A stretch of 45,992 nt of DNA, taken from positions 1 to 45,992 of the forward strand of contig DZAY01000019.1 in NCBI GenBank assembly GCA_022729735.1, given 5' to 3'. This stretch comes from Helicobacter cetorum. Its GTDB lineage: Bacteria; Campylobacterota; Campylobacteria; Campylobacterales; DZAY01. The notes under the pieces were generated by a model. The model was not told the DNA's origin. It saw nothing but the letters and a program-made list of their open reading frames with translations, and ran no database searches. The position numbers were made by a program, and so were the translations under genes. Below, piece after piece: positions 18,425-26,002 of this stretch (position 1 is its first letter; each line of letters opens with the position of its first letter).

Positions 18425-19488
18425 AATTATTAATAGCATTGCTTATAGTTTTAAACTTAGCACAGGCTTCTGTTCTTAAAACTAATACACATATTAGAGA
18501 AGTGGGAGTTCTCAATAGTCTTGATATTGATGAAAGTTTTTTAATGGATAAGACTCTCATAACAATGAAAGATGAGTATGAAAACTATTACAAAAAAGAG
18601 TCTTTTTTTAAAAGATTTAGTAATGGGTCAATATTTATTCCTATTTTAAAAGATAAGATGAGAGAAGCAAATGTGCCTCTTGTATTTTTATATTTAGCAA
18701 TGGCTGAATCTGACTTTTCACTCTCTTCTCGTTCTAATCAAAAAGCTACTGGAATTTGGCAAATTATGCCACAAACTGCTAAAAATTTCGGCTTAAGAGT
18801 TGATTTATACACAGATGAGCGACAAGACCCACTAAAATCAACTGATGCTGCAATTAAATATTTGAAATATTTACACTCAATATTTGGTAAATGGTATTTG
18901 GTAGCACTTGCATATAATAGTGGCGAAGGAACTATATCTAAAGCTATTGAAGATGCTGGAAGCGATTCTCTTGATGTGCTTATGGATACAAGTAATAACT
19001 ACATACCAAAAGAGAGTAGAGTATTTTTAAGAAAAATAATAGCTTTAGCTGATATGGGTGGAGATGTGCCAAATATGGTAGATAATGAGATGGAACATGT
19101 TTTAAATAGTGGGGCAAATAACTCAATTGCACCTATAAAAATAAGAGGTGGAACACCTTTAAGTAGTTTAACTCAAAATACAGGACTGTCTTTACAAGAG
19201 TTAAAAAGATTAAATAGACATTTAAAATATGATTTTACTCCTCCTAATGTAAAAGATTACACTCTCTATATTCCTTATGAGAAATTGGCAATGTTTAAAG
19301 ATAATTATAAACCATCAAAAGTTTTTGATAGAGTTATAGTTCATAATGTAAAAAAAGGGGAATCTTTGCATATCATTAGTAAAAAATATAACATTCCCGT
19401 GCAAGTGATAAAAGATATGAATCGTCTTAAATCTAATCAACTTGTAGTCAATAGTGAGCTTATTATTCCACTTTCTAATAATAGTTAA
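18421..19488 (+). CDS. mltD: membrane-bound lytic murein transglycosylase, MltD-like, with LysM
   Basis: A 355-aa exported enzyme that cleaves glycan strands of peptidoglycan. The signal peptide covers about residues 1-17. The lysozyme-like SLT domain carries the catalytic Glu at E96 (AMAESDFS), followed by ATGIWQIMPQTAKNFGL and ALAYNSGEGTISKAI. A degenerate LysM-like repeat (about 236-284) and a clear C-terminal LysM (about 308-352) would bind murein. No lipobox cysteine is seen, unlike E. coli MltD. It starts at TTG, set by a strong GGAGG (18410-18414) six bases upstream; TTG overlaps the TatD stop. Confidence 0.88.
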   Translation: MKLLIALLIVLNLAQASVLKTNTHIREVGVLNSLDIDESFLMDKTLITMKDEYENYYKKESFFKRFSNGSIFIPILKDKMREANVPLVFLYLAMAESDFSLSSRSNQKATGIWQIMPQTAKNFGLRVDLYTDERQDPLKSTDAAIKYLKYLHSIFGKWYLVALAYNSGEGTISKAIEDAGSDSLDVLMDTSNNYIPKESRVFLRKIIALADMGGDVPNMVDNEMEHVLNSGANNSIAPIKIRGGTPLSSLTQNTGLSLQELKRLNRHLKYDFTPPNVKDYTLYIPYEKLAMFKDNYKPSKVFDRVIVHNVKKGESLHIISKKYNIPVQVIKDMNRLKSNQLVVNSELIIPLSNNS

Positions 19489-19499
19489 AAGGGTCGGCT

Positions 19500-20621
19500 T
19501 TGAAATATGTAATTAAAACTACTATCTTTTTTGGATTTGCACTTTTTATAAATGGTTGTTCAACTAAAATTGAATACGGTAACTATACACCACCTCAAGC
19601 AAGGGGAGGTGAATATGCAGACTATAAAGCTGGCAGTGATGCTTATAAGTATGATTATGATGGAGATTCTAGAGTAAAAAGTAGTGTAGCAATGCACAGA
19701 GCAAAGATGAAACCATATGATGTAGATGGTATTACATATTATCCAAAAATCGAGCCTCTTGGCTCAAAACTTAGAGGAATAGCGAGTTGGTATGGACCTG
19801 GATTTCATAAAAAACAGACATCAAATGGTGAAGTATATAATATGCATGCCTTTACAGCTGCACACAAAACACTTCCAATGAATACAGTTGTAAGAGTTAC
19901 AAATTTAACTAATTCAAAAGATACAGTAGTTAGGATTAATGATAGAGGACCTTTTGTTGATGAAAGAATTATAGATTTATCAAATGCTGCTGCTAAAACT
20001 ATTGATATGATGGCTGATGGAACTGTGCCTGTTGAAGTGGAAATATTAGGATATGATAAAGCATTAGCTGAATTAGAAGGAGTAACTATTCCTTTAGCAA
20101 GAAATGAAGAAGATATAAAAACAGAAGTTCAAAATATATCTTTAAAAGATAACTCAAATAGTAATTCGCAAATTTCACAAATTATAGAAAAAGAAGAGCC
20201 TTTAAATGCACCAGTTGTTGAACCAATTTTAGAGCCTTTAATGGTTGAGAGCATAGATGTAGCAACTGATATTAAAAACAATATGCAAGAGAGTTCAACA
20301 AAAAATGTGGAGACAATATCTGAACAAACTATAAAATCATCAACCAAAGTTGCTTCAATTGCATCAGAAGTTACAAAATCTACACAAAATGTTATAAAAG
20401 CTAACTCTTCAATTGCAATTCAAATAGGTTCATTTAAGAGTTTAGATGGAGCAGAAAAGGTTAAAAATAGTAATGTTTATAAAGGACATGATACAATTAT
20501 AAAAAAATCTGATGACCTCTATAAAGTTTATATAGTTGGATTTAGTAACTATGAAGAGGCAAAAGAGTTAAAAGAGAGAGAAAATATCAAAGATGGATTT
20601 ATTGTGAGGAGTCTAAAATAG
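19500..20621 (+). CDS. rlpA: RlpA-family septal lipoprotein with SPOR domain
   Basis: A 373-aa lipoprotein: signal peptide ending in a lipobox (INGCS, Cys20), a double-psi beta-barrel domain (about 95-180) with GIASWYGPGFH, SNGEVYNM and VRINDRGPFVDERIIDLS, a Ser/Glu/Lys-rich linker, and a C-terminal SPOR domain (about 300-373) that targets denuded glycan at the septum. Some RlpA proteins are lytic transglycosylases; the Asp of NDRGPF is kept, so activity is possible. The start is TTG 19500 with AAAAGGG upstream. Its TAG stop (20619-20621) is followed at once by TAA and overlaps the proposed hisB start. Confidence 0.9.
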   Translation: MKYVIKTTIFFGFALFINGCSTKIEYGNYTPPQARGGEYADYKAGSDAYKYDYDGDSRVKSSVAMHRAKMKPYDVDGITYYPKIEPLGSKLRGIASWYGPGFHKKQTSNGEVYNMHAFTAAHKTLPMNTVVRVTNLTNSKDTVVRINDRGPFVDERIIDLSNAAAKTIDMMADGTVPVEVEILGYDKALAELEGVTIPLARNEEDIKTEVQNISLKDNSNSNSQISQIIEKEEPLNAPVVEPILEPLMVESIDVATDIKNNMQESSTKNVETISEQTIKSSTKVASIASEVTKSTQNVIKANSSIAIQIGSFKSLDGAEKVKNSNVYKGHDTIIKKSDDLYKVYIVGFSNYEEAKELKERENIKDGFIVRSLK

Positions 20622-21190
20622 TAACAGTAGAAAGAACAACAAAAGAGACATCAATAGAGTTGTGTTTAGATGTTTATGGAACTGGTAAATCTGATATTAG
20701 CACAGGAGTTGGTTTTTTTGACCATATGTTAGAAAGCCTTGCAAAACATTCACTTATGGATTTAAAAGTTAGCTGTGTTGGTGATACACATATAGATTTT
20801 CACCATAGTGTTGAAGATGTTGGATTGGTTTTTGGTGAAGCTTTTTTTAAATCAATATATCCTATTTCTGGAATTGAAAGATTTGGAGATGCAACTATCG
20901 TTATGGATGAAGCTTTAATTTTGTCTGCTATTGATATATCAAATAGAGCATATTTAGTTTATGATATTAGCATTGATGGCAAAGTTGGAGAGTTTGATTG
21001 TGAATTGGTAGAAGAGTTTTTTAAGGCATTTGTAAGTAAAGCAAATATTAATTTGCATCTAATTTATAAAAGAGGCAAAAACAAACATCATATTATTGAA
21101 GCAACTTTTAAAGCTTTTGCAGTTGCACTAAGAAGAGCATTAAATAAAAATAGTAGGATTTCAGTTCCAAGCACAAAAGGTGTTTTATGA
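20618..21190 (+). CDS. hisB: imidazoleglycerol-phosphate dehydratase, apparently starting at ATA
   Basis: Histidine biosynthesis step 6 (dehydration of imidazole glycerol phosphate). Metal-binding motifs are FFDHML, DFHHSVED and KHHIIEATFKAFA; SVPSTKGVL ends the protein. The first ordinary start codon in frame is TTG 20660, but homology clearly extends upstream: VERTTKETSIEL encodes the first beta strand, including a Glu (E10) that contacts substrate in this family. Reading back, the codon 6 bp downstream of a perfect GAGGAG (20606-20611) is ATA 20618, giving a 190-aa protein of normal length. ATA overlaps the rlpA stop TAG. Either a rare start codon is used or ATA is a sequence error for ATG. 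The 3' end overlaps kdsC (ATGA). Confidence 0.85.
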   Translation: MVTVERTTKETSIELCLDVYGTGKSDISTGVGFFDHMLESLAKHSLMDLKVSCVGDTHIDFHHSVEDVGLVFGEAFFKSIYPISGIERFGDATIVMDEALILSAIDISNRAYLVYDISIDGKVGEFDCELVEEFFKAFVSKANINLHLIYKRGKNKHHIIEATFKAFAVALRRALNKNSRISVPSTKGVL

Positions 21191-21681
21191 TAGAGTTAAT
21201 TGCAATTGATGTAGATGGCTGTTTGACTGATGGCTCAATTATATATACAGATAGTGGAGATGAGATAAAAAGCTTTAATGTAAAAGATGGTTTAGCAATA
21301 GCTTCGTGGATTAAATTGGGTAAAAAAATAGCAATTATTACGGGTAGAAAATCATCAGTTGTAGAAAAAAGAGCAAAAGAGCTTGGAATTCAACACTTAT
21401 ATCAGAGTGTATCAAATAAAGATGAAGTATTAAAAGAGATACTTAAAAAAGAGAATTTAGAACTATCTCAAGTAGCTGCTATTGGAGATGATTTAAACGA
21501 TTATAAGATGTTATCAATTGTAGAACTATCATTTGCTCCAGCAGATTGTTCAAATTTAATAAATGATGTAGTTGAGGTGAGTTTGAATAGAGTTGGTGGA
21601 AAAGGTGCTGTAAAAGAGATGATAGAGTATATTGTAAGAAAACAAAATTTAGAGAGTGAGTATTTAAATCTTTGGCGATAA
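21187..21681 (+). CDS. kdsC: 3-deoxy-D-manno-octulosonate 8-phosphate phosphatase KdsC
   Basis: A 164-aa HAD-family phosphatase that releases Kdo from Kdo-8-phosphate, the sugar linking lipid A to core LPS. Motif I is IDVDGCLTDG (nucleophile D8, acid D10), motif II ITGRKS, and motif III IGDDLNDYKML; there is no cap domain, as in tetrameric KdsC. ATG overlaps the hisB stop (ATGA). It is followed, with overlap, by lptC and lptA, the usual grouping of Kdo maturation with LPS export genes. Confidence 0.93.
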   Translation: MIELIAIDVDGCLTDGSIIYTDSGDEIKSFNVKDGLAIASWIKLGKKIAIITGRKSSVVEKRAKELGIQHLYQSVSNKDEVLKEILKKENLELSQVAAIGDDLNDYKMLSIVELSFAPADCSNLINDVVEVSLNRVGGKGAVKEMIEYIVRKQNLESEYLNLWR

Positions 21682-22190
21682 GAGTTACCACATTTTTTTT
21701 AGTAGGAATTGTAATTTCGCTACTTGCAATTTTTAGTATAAATCCAAAAGTTCCAGAAATTAAAAATAGTTTAGATTTTGCATATTTAGAGTTTTATAAT
21801 TACGAAATATTTGTAATTGATAAAGAAAATATTAAATTTATTTTAAGTGGAGAGAGTGGAAAAAGGTTTTTAGATAGAGATGAGATAGTTAATTTAAATA
21901 TTTTAAAAAATAGTGGAAATGGTGAAATTGAACGAATTAGTAGTAAAAGTGTTAAAATTATTGGTGATTTGGCTATATTTGCCAAAAGTAGTTACCAAAA
22001 TAGTAAAAATTTGAATATTTTAAGTAGTGGTTTTGAATATAATTTAACTAATAAAATTGCTATAAGTAATATGAATTTTTTAATAACTCAAAACAGGTCA
22101 AAAATCACGGGAGATGGATTTATTTATAATACAAATAGTAAAGAGTTAGAAGCAAATAAAATACATGCTTTAATAGAGGATAATATATGA
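21672..22190 (+). CDS. lptC: LPS export protein LptC
   Basis: A 172-aa protein with one N-terminal membrane helix (about residues 4-22) and a beta-rich periplasmic part, matching LptC, which passes LPS from the LptBFG complex to LptA. Sequence conservation in LptC is weak; the call rests on topology, length and position between kdsC and lptA. The start is TTG 21672, 10 bp inside kdsC, with no strong Shine-Dalgarno; translational coupling is likely. Its stop overlaps the lptA start (ATGA). Confidence 0.75.
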   Translation: MAIRVTTFFLVGIVISLLAIFSINPKVPEIKNSLDFAYLEFYNYEIFVIDKENIKFILSGESGKRFLDRDEIVNLNILKNSGNGEIERISSKSVKIIGDLAIFAKSSYQNSKNLNILSSGFEYNLTNKIAISNMNFLITQNRSKITGDGFIYNTNSKELEANKIHALIEDNI

Positions 22191-22657
22191 GATATTTTAT
22201 AGTTTTTTTGATTTTAATAAATATAATTTTTGCAACTGATGTAATAGAAATTAAAGCTGATAGTTTTAAATCTGATGAATTAAAAGGCATTTCAATTTTT
22301 AAAGGAGATGTTGTAATTACAAAAGGTGCTGATTTTATAAAAGCAGAAGTTTTAACAATTTATTTTAACTCCAAAAGAGAGCCTATTAAATATGAAGCAA
22401 AAGGGAAAGTTAGTTTTAAACTATCAACTGAAGCTAAAAGTTATAGTGGTAACTCTAAAGAGATATATTACACTCCAAAAGAGAAAGAGTACATTTTACT
22501 TGGAGATGCTTTTATACAAGAAATTGGAATTGAGCGAAAGATTTATGGAGAAAAGATTATGTTAAATGAGAGTAGTGGAATGGCTGAAGTTATTGGTGAT
22601 AGAGCAAAACCTGTAAAAATTATATTTAGAGTTGATGATAACTCTTCTAAAAAGTAG
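22187..22657 (+). CDS. lptA: LPS transport periplasmic protein LptA
   Basis: A 156-aa exported protein with a signal peptide (about 1-16, ending IIFA) and an OstA-like beta-jellyroll: IEIKADSFKSDELKGISIFKG, ADFIKAEVLTIYF, and IYGEKIMLNESSGMAEVIG are repeats of the LptA strand pattern. It bridges the periplasm between LptC and LptD. Co-transcribed with kdsC and lptC upstream and with engB, which starts 5 bp after its stop. Confidence 0.87.
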   Translation: MRYFIVFLILINIIFATDVIEIKADSFKSDELKGISIFKGDVVITKGADFIKAEVLTIYFNSKREPIKYEAKGKVSFKLSTEAKSYSGNSKEIYYTPKEKEYILLGDAFIQEIGIERKIYGEKIMLNESSGMAEVIGDRAKPVKIIFRVDDNSSKK

Positions 22658-22662
22658 AAAAC

Positions 22663-23250
22663 ATGTCAAAAATTATTGAAGCTAATTTTCTTAAATCTGC
22701 ACAATTTTTATCTCAATGTCCAGCACCTTTGATTTTAGAAGTTGCCTTTTTGGGTAGAAGCAATGTTGGTAAAAGCTCAATTATAAACTCTTTAACCAAT
22801 AGAAAAACACTTGCAAAAAGTTCTCAAACTCCTGGGAAAACTCAACTAATAAACTTTTTTGATATAACATTTATTGAAGATGAAAAAAAAGCTTTTGGAA
22901 GATTTGTAGATTTACCAGGATTTGGGTATGCAAAAGTTTCAAAAAGTATAAAAGATGAGTGGAATAAAAATTTAATAGATTTTCTGAAAAAACGAGACTC
23001 AATTCGAGTATTTATCCATTTAATAGATGCAAGACATAAAGATTTAGAAATAGATAAAGAAGCACATGAGTTTTTAAACTCTATCAAAAGAGCAGACCAA
23101 ATTATTTTAAATGTATATACAAAAGCTGATAAGTTGAGCAATCAAGAAGTAACAAATTTAAAAAAAGAGGGAATAGCTGTTTCAAATCTTAAAAAAAGTG
23201 GAATTGATGAATTAGTTGATAAAATTTATGAGATTTTATTTAAGGTGTAA
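22663..23250 (+). CDS. engB: ribosome biogenesis GTPase YihA/YsxC (EngB)
   Basis: A 195-aa essential GTPase that helps assemble the large ribosomal subunit. G1 is GRSNVGKSS (31-39), G2 lies around KTQLINFF, G3 is DLPGFGYAKV, and G4 is TKADKL, with the N-terminal LEVAFLGRSNVGK that is characteristic of the family. No ribosome binding site stands out in the 5-bp gap after lptA. Confidence 0.95.
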   Translation: MSKIIEANFLKSAQFLSQCPAPLILEVAFLGRSNVGKSSIINSLTNRKTLAKSSQTPGKTQLINFFDITFIEDEKKAFGRFVDLPGFGYAKVSKSIKDEWNKNLIDFLKKRDSIRVFIHLIDARHKDLEIDKEAHEFLNSIKRADQIILNVYTKADKLSNQEVTNLKKEGIAVSNLKKSGIDELVDKIYEILFKV

Positions 23251-23253
23251 AGA

Positions 23254-23715
23254 GTGAATTTAGAGTTTAAAAAACCAAAAATTGCAGATATAAAGGCTAT
23301 GCAAGAGCTTGTAAAAAAAGAAGTAGAAGCTGGGATAATATTAAATAGAACACCAAATGAGATGGCAACAAATATTCGCTCATATATTATAGCTTTGGTA
23401 GATAATAAAATAGTTGGTTTTTTAGCACTACATATTCATACAGTAGAGTTAGCAGAAATTAGAAGTATGATTGTTGGAGAAAATTTTAGAGGATTAGGAA
23501 TAGGAAGTAAGCTTATAGAGTTAGCTGTAAAAGAAGCACAAAATTTAGGTTTAAAAGATATTTTAGTTTTAACTTATAGTAAAAGTCTATTTGAAAAATC
23601 TGGTTTTGTTGAAATACCAAAGGAGACTATACCTGAAACAAAAATTTGGGCAGACTGTATAAAATGCAAACATTTTCCAATATGCAACGAAGTTTCCCTT
23701 ATAAAAAAAATATAA
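23254..23715 (+). CDS. GNAT N-acetyltransferase, N-acetylglutamate synthase type
   Basis: A 153-aa acetyltransferase with the acetyl-CoA motif MIVGENFRGLGIGSKLI (Q/RxxGxG/A loop as RGLGIG). The C-terminal W-x-DC-x2-C-x5-C segment (DCIKCKHFPIC) is found in short ArgA-like enzymes that make N-acetylglutamate for arginine synthesis in Epsilon- and Deltaproteobacteria, so that role is likely. It starts at GTG 23254, preceded by AAGG eight bases upstream, 3 bp after engB. Its 3' end overlaps the next gene in another frame. Confidence 0.8.
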   Translation: MNLEFKKPKIADIKAMQELVKKEVEAGIILNRTPNEMATNIRSYIIALVDNKIVGFLALHIHTVELAEIRSMIVGENFRGLGIGSKLIELAVKEAQNLGLKDILVLTYSKSLFEKSGFVEIPKETIPETKIWADCIKCKHFPICNEVSLIKKI

Positions 23716-24137
23716 CCTATACTCTTATATTTTTAGTAGCACTAATATATGAGAGTATATCTTCAATTTATATATATATTCCTCCACTTTTTGGATTAGC
23801 ATTTATTATTTTTCTAAAAGCTTTTGAGAGAGAAGATATGTTAGCTCTCTTTTATATATTTATATATTTAATTATGTTTGAGTTAAATCGTGGATTTTTA
23901 CCATTTACTTCTATTATATTTTTTCTATTTTCGATTTATGTAGTTGTTCCTAAGATAAAAAGTTATATAAATTGTTATAAATGTATATTGCACTATATGG
24001 TTTTTTATGCTTATTTTGGATTTTTTATATTGACTAAAATTATAGAAATTTTATTTAATATTGATGTTCCAAACATGAGTATTGCAATTCTCTTTTATGC
24101 AATTTTAGAATTTATAATTGTTGTTATATCACTATGA
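23664..24137 (+). CDS. MreD-like rod-shape membrane protein
   Basis: A highly hydrophobic protein of about 157 aa with four to five predicted membrane helices and few charged residues, directly upstream of PBP2. MreD normally sits there, between MreC and PBP2 functions, in rod-shape complexes, and the topology fits; sequence identity in this family is low. Two in-frame starts are possible inside the GNAT gene, ATG 23664 or ATG 23682, and neither has a clear ribosome binding site, so initiation is probably by coupling. The stop overlaps the mrdA start (ATGA). Confidence 0.6.
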   Translation: MQTFSNMQRSFPYKKNITYTLIFLVALIYESISSIYIYIPPLFGLAFIIFLKAFEREDMLALFYIFIYLIMFELNRGFLPFTSIIFFLFSIYVVVPKIKSYINCYKCILHYMVFYAYFGFFILTKIIEILFNIDVPNMSIAILFYAILEFIIVVISL

Positions 24138-25939
24138 GACTTAGATTTATAATAGCTTTTTTTATCATAATTTGGTTGGTTTTATTGGTTAGAATATATT
24201 TTATAAGCATAAAATCGAATACATATTATGAAGAGTTAGCAAGTAGAAATGTGATAAAAAAAGAGCTATTAACTCCAATGAGAGGTTCAATTTATGATAG
24301 ATTAGGAAGACCTTTAGCTGTAAATATGTTGGGTTTTAGTCTTGCAATTTCACCTGGGCTTAGTAGAAAAAGCAGACTACATTTATTAGAAGAAGAGATT
24401 AATTTTATACTATCAATGTTTCCAGACTACTCAAAAGAGGAGTTAATAAAAACATATAAAAGGGCTGATTCTCCATATAATCACGATTTTATACCAATAA
24501 TAGAGTTTATTCCTTATGCACAAATGAGTAAAAAACACTCTAAAATTTTATTGAGAGAAAGTCTAAAAATAATACCTGCTACAAAAAGATACTATCCAAA
24601 TGGAGAAGTAGCATCTCACATAATAGGTTATGTATCAAAGGCTAATCAAAATGATATGGATAATAATCCACTCTCAAAATATACAAATGTAATTGGTAAA
24701 AGTGGAGTTGAGAGATATTATAATGAGTTTTTGCAAGGTGAGCTGGGATATAGAAAAGCTAAAAATACAGCTTTAAATCAAGAGATAGAAGAGGTTGAAA
24801 AAGTTTTACCTGTTGAAAACAATGATATAACTTTGACAATTGATATTGAGTTACAAAAATTTATAACTGACACATTTAGAGATATTAGTGGTGCTATTGT
24901 AGTTATGGATGTGAATAATGGAGAAATTTTGTCTGCTGGAAGTTTTCCTGAGTATGATATAAATAAGTTTGTAACTGGTATATCATTTGATGATTGGAAT
25001 GAAATAATGACAAATTTACATAAACCATTTACAAATAAACTAATAAATGGTCTCTACCCTCCAGGGTCAGTTATAAAAATGGGAGTTGGATTATCATTTT
25101 TGGAATCTGGGCTTTTCAATGAAGGAAATTCGTTTAGTTGTAGTGGCGATTTTGAATATGGAGGTCATAATTTTAGATGTTGGAATAGAAGAGGTCATGG
25201 AGAAACAAATTTAGTAAAAGCAATTAGAGAAAGTTGTGATGACTATTTTTATAAAGGTAGTCTTAGAGTTGGAATAGAACAAATATCAAAAACTTTGAGA
25301 CAAATGGGATTGGGAGAAAAAACAGGTATTGATTTGCCAAATGAGTTTATGGGTGTTGTTCCAAGTAAAGAGTGGAAAGAAAAAAAATATAAACAGAGTT
25401 GGTTTGTGGGCGAAACAATTATCAGCTCAATTGGTCAAGGATATAATCTAACAACCCCATTACAAATAGCAAGATTTACTTCACTTTTAGCTTCTGGAAA
25501 ACTTCCAACTCCACATTTAGCAAAATCACTAAAAGAGCGAGAACAAATTTTTGAACCAATTGATATATTAAGTAATTTTCAAAAAAGCAAACTTCCAATT
25601 TTAAGACGAGGTATGTATGAAGTTTGTAATGTTCAAGGTGGTACAGCTGTAAGATATGTAAAAAATACAAAAGTTAAAGTTGCTGGAAAAACTGGAACAG
25701 CTCAAGTCGTTTCTATTCCTCAAGATGAAAAAAGAAGAATGTTAGAGAGTGAATTAGAATATTTTTCAAGGTCTCATTCATGGCTTACAGTTTATGCACC
25801 CGTAGAAAATCCAAAATACTCCATCACTGTATTAGTAGAACATGGAGGAAATGCAGGGGGTGCAACTGGATGGATTATAGAAGAGGTTATAAATTATATG
25901 ATTGAGCTTGGATATTTACAAGAAGAGCCAAAAATTTAA
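24134..25939 (+). CDS. mrdA: penicillin-binding protein 2
   Basis: A 601-aa class B transpeptidase needed for cell elongation. An N-terminal membrane anchor (about 4-26) precedes the pedestal domain (with MRGSIYDRLGRPLA) and the transpeptidase domain with active-site S312-x-x-K315 (PPGSVIKMG), S367-C-D (second motif) and KTGTAQ (third motif). Length and motif order are those of PBP2, not PBP3. Last gene of the long unit that begins with recN; an AT-rich 16-bp palindrome (25930-25945) overlaps the stop codon and the next gene has its own promoter. Confidence 0.94.
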   Translation: MRLRFIIAFFIIIWLVLLVRIYFISIKSNTYYEELASRNVIKKELLTPMRGSIYDRLGRPLAVNMLGFSLAISPGLSRKSRLHLLEEEINFILSMFPDYSKEELIKTYKRADSPYNHDFIPIIEFIPYAQMSKKHSKILLRESLKIIPATKRYYPNGEVASHIIGYVSKANQNDMDNNPLSKYTNVIGKSGVERYYNEFLQGELGYRKAKNTALNQEIEEVEKVLPVENNDITLTIDIELQKFITDTFRDISGAIVVMDVNNGEILSAGSFPEYDINKFVTGISFDDWNEIMTNLHKPFTNKLINGLYPPGSVIKMGVGLSFLESGLFNEGNSFSCSGDFEYGGHNFRCWNRRGHGETNLVKAIRESCDDYFYKGSLRVGIEQISKTLRQMGLGEKTGIDLPNEFMGVVPSKEWKEKKYKQSWFVGETIISSIGQGYNLTTPLQIARFTSLLASGKLPTPHLAKSLKEREQIFEPIDILSNFQKSKLPILRRGMYEVCNVQGGTAVRYVKNTKVKVAGKTGTAQVVSIPQDEKRRMLESELEYFSRSHSWLTVYAPVENPKYSITVLVEHGGNAGGATGWIIEEVINYMIELGYLQEEPKI

Positions 25940-25969
25940 ATTTTTTATATTAAAATTTTTTTTATAGTA

Positions 25970-25975
25970 TATAAT
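25970..25975 (+). promoter_or_regulatory. -10 box upstream of the HDOD gene
   Basis: TATAAT preceded by a T-rich tract, 27 bp before ATG 26003, with GGAGAG as ribosome binding site. This suggests a transcription unit separate from mrdA. Confidence 0.5.
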
Positions 25976-26002
25976 ACAGAATTAAAAAATTTGGAGAGAT
26001 AG

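Noticed and set aside
20660-21190. TTG 20660 as the true start of hisB
   Set aside because: It would remove the first beta strand and the conserved KET glutamate, has no ribosome binding site, and leaves the GAGGAG at 20606-20611 unexplained.
25930-25945. 16-bp palindrome (AAAAATTTAAATTTTT) at the end of mrdA as a terminator
   Set aside because: Only A and T, with no stable stem; likely chance in AT-rich DNA.
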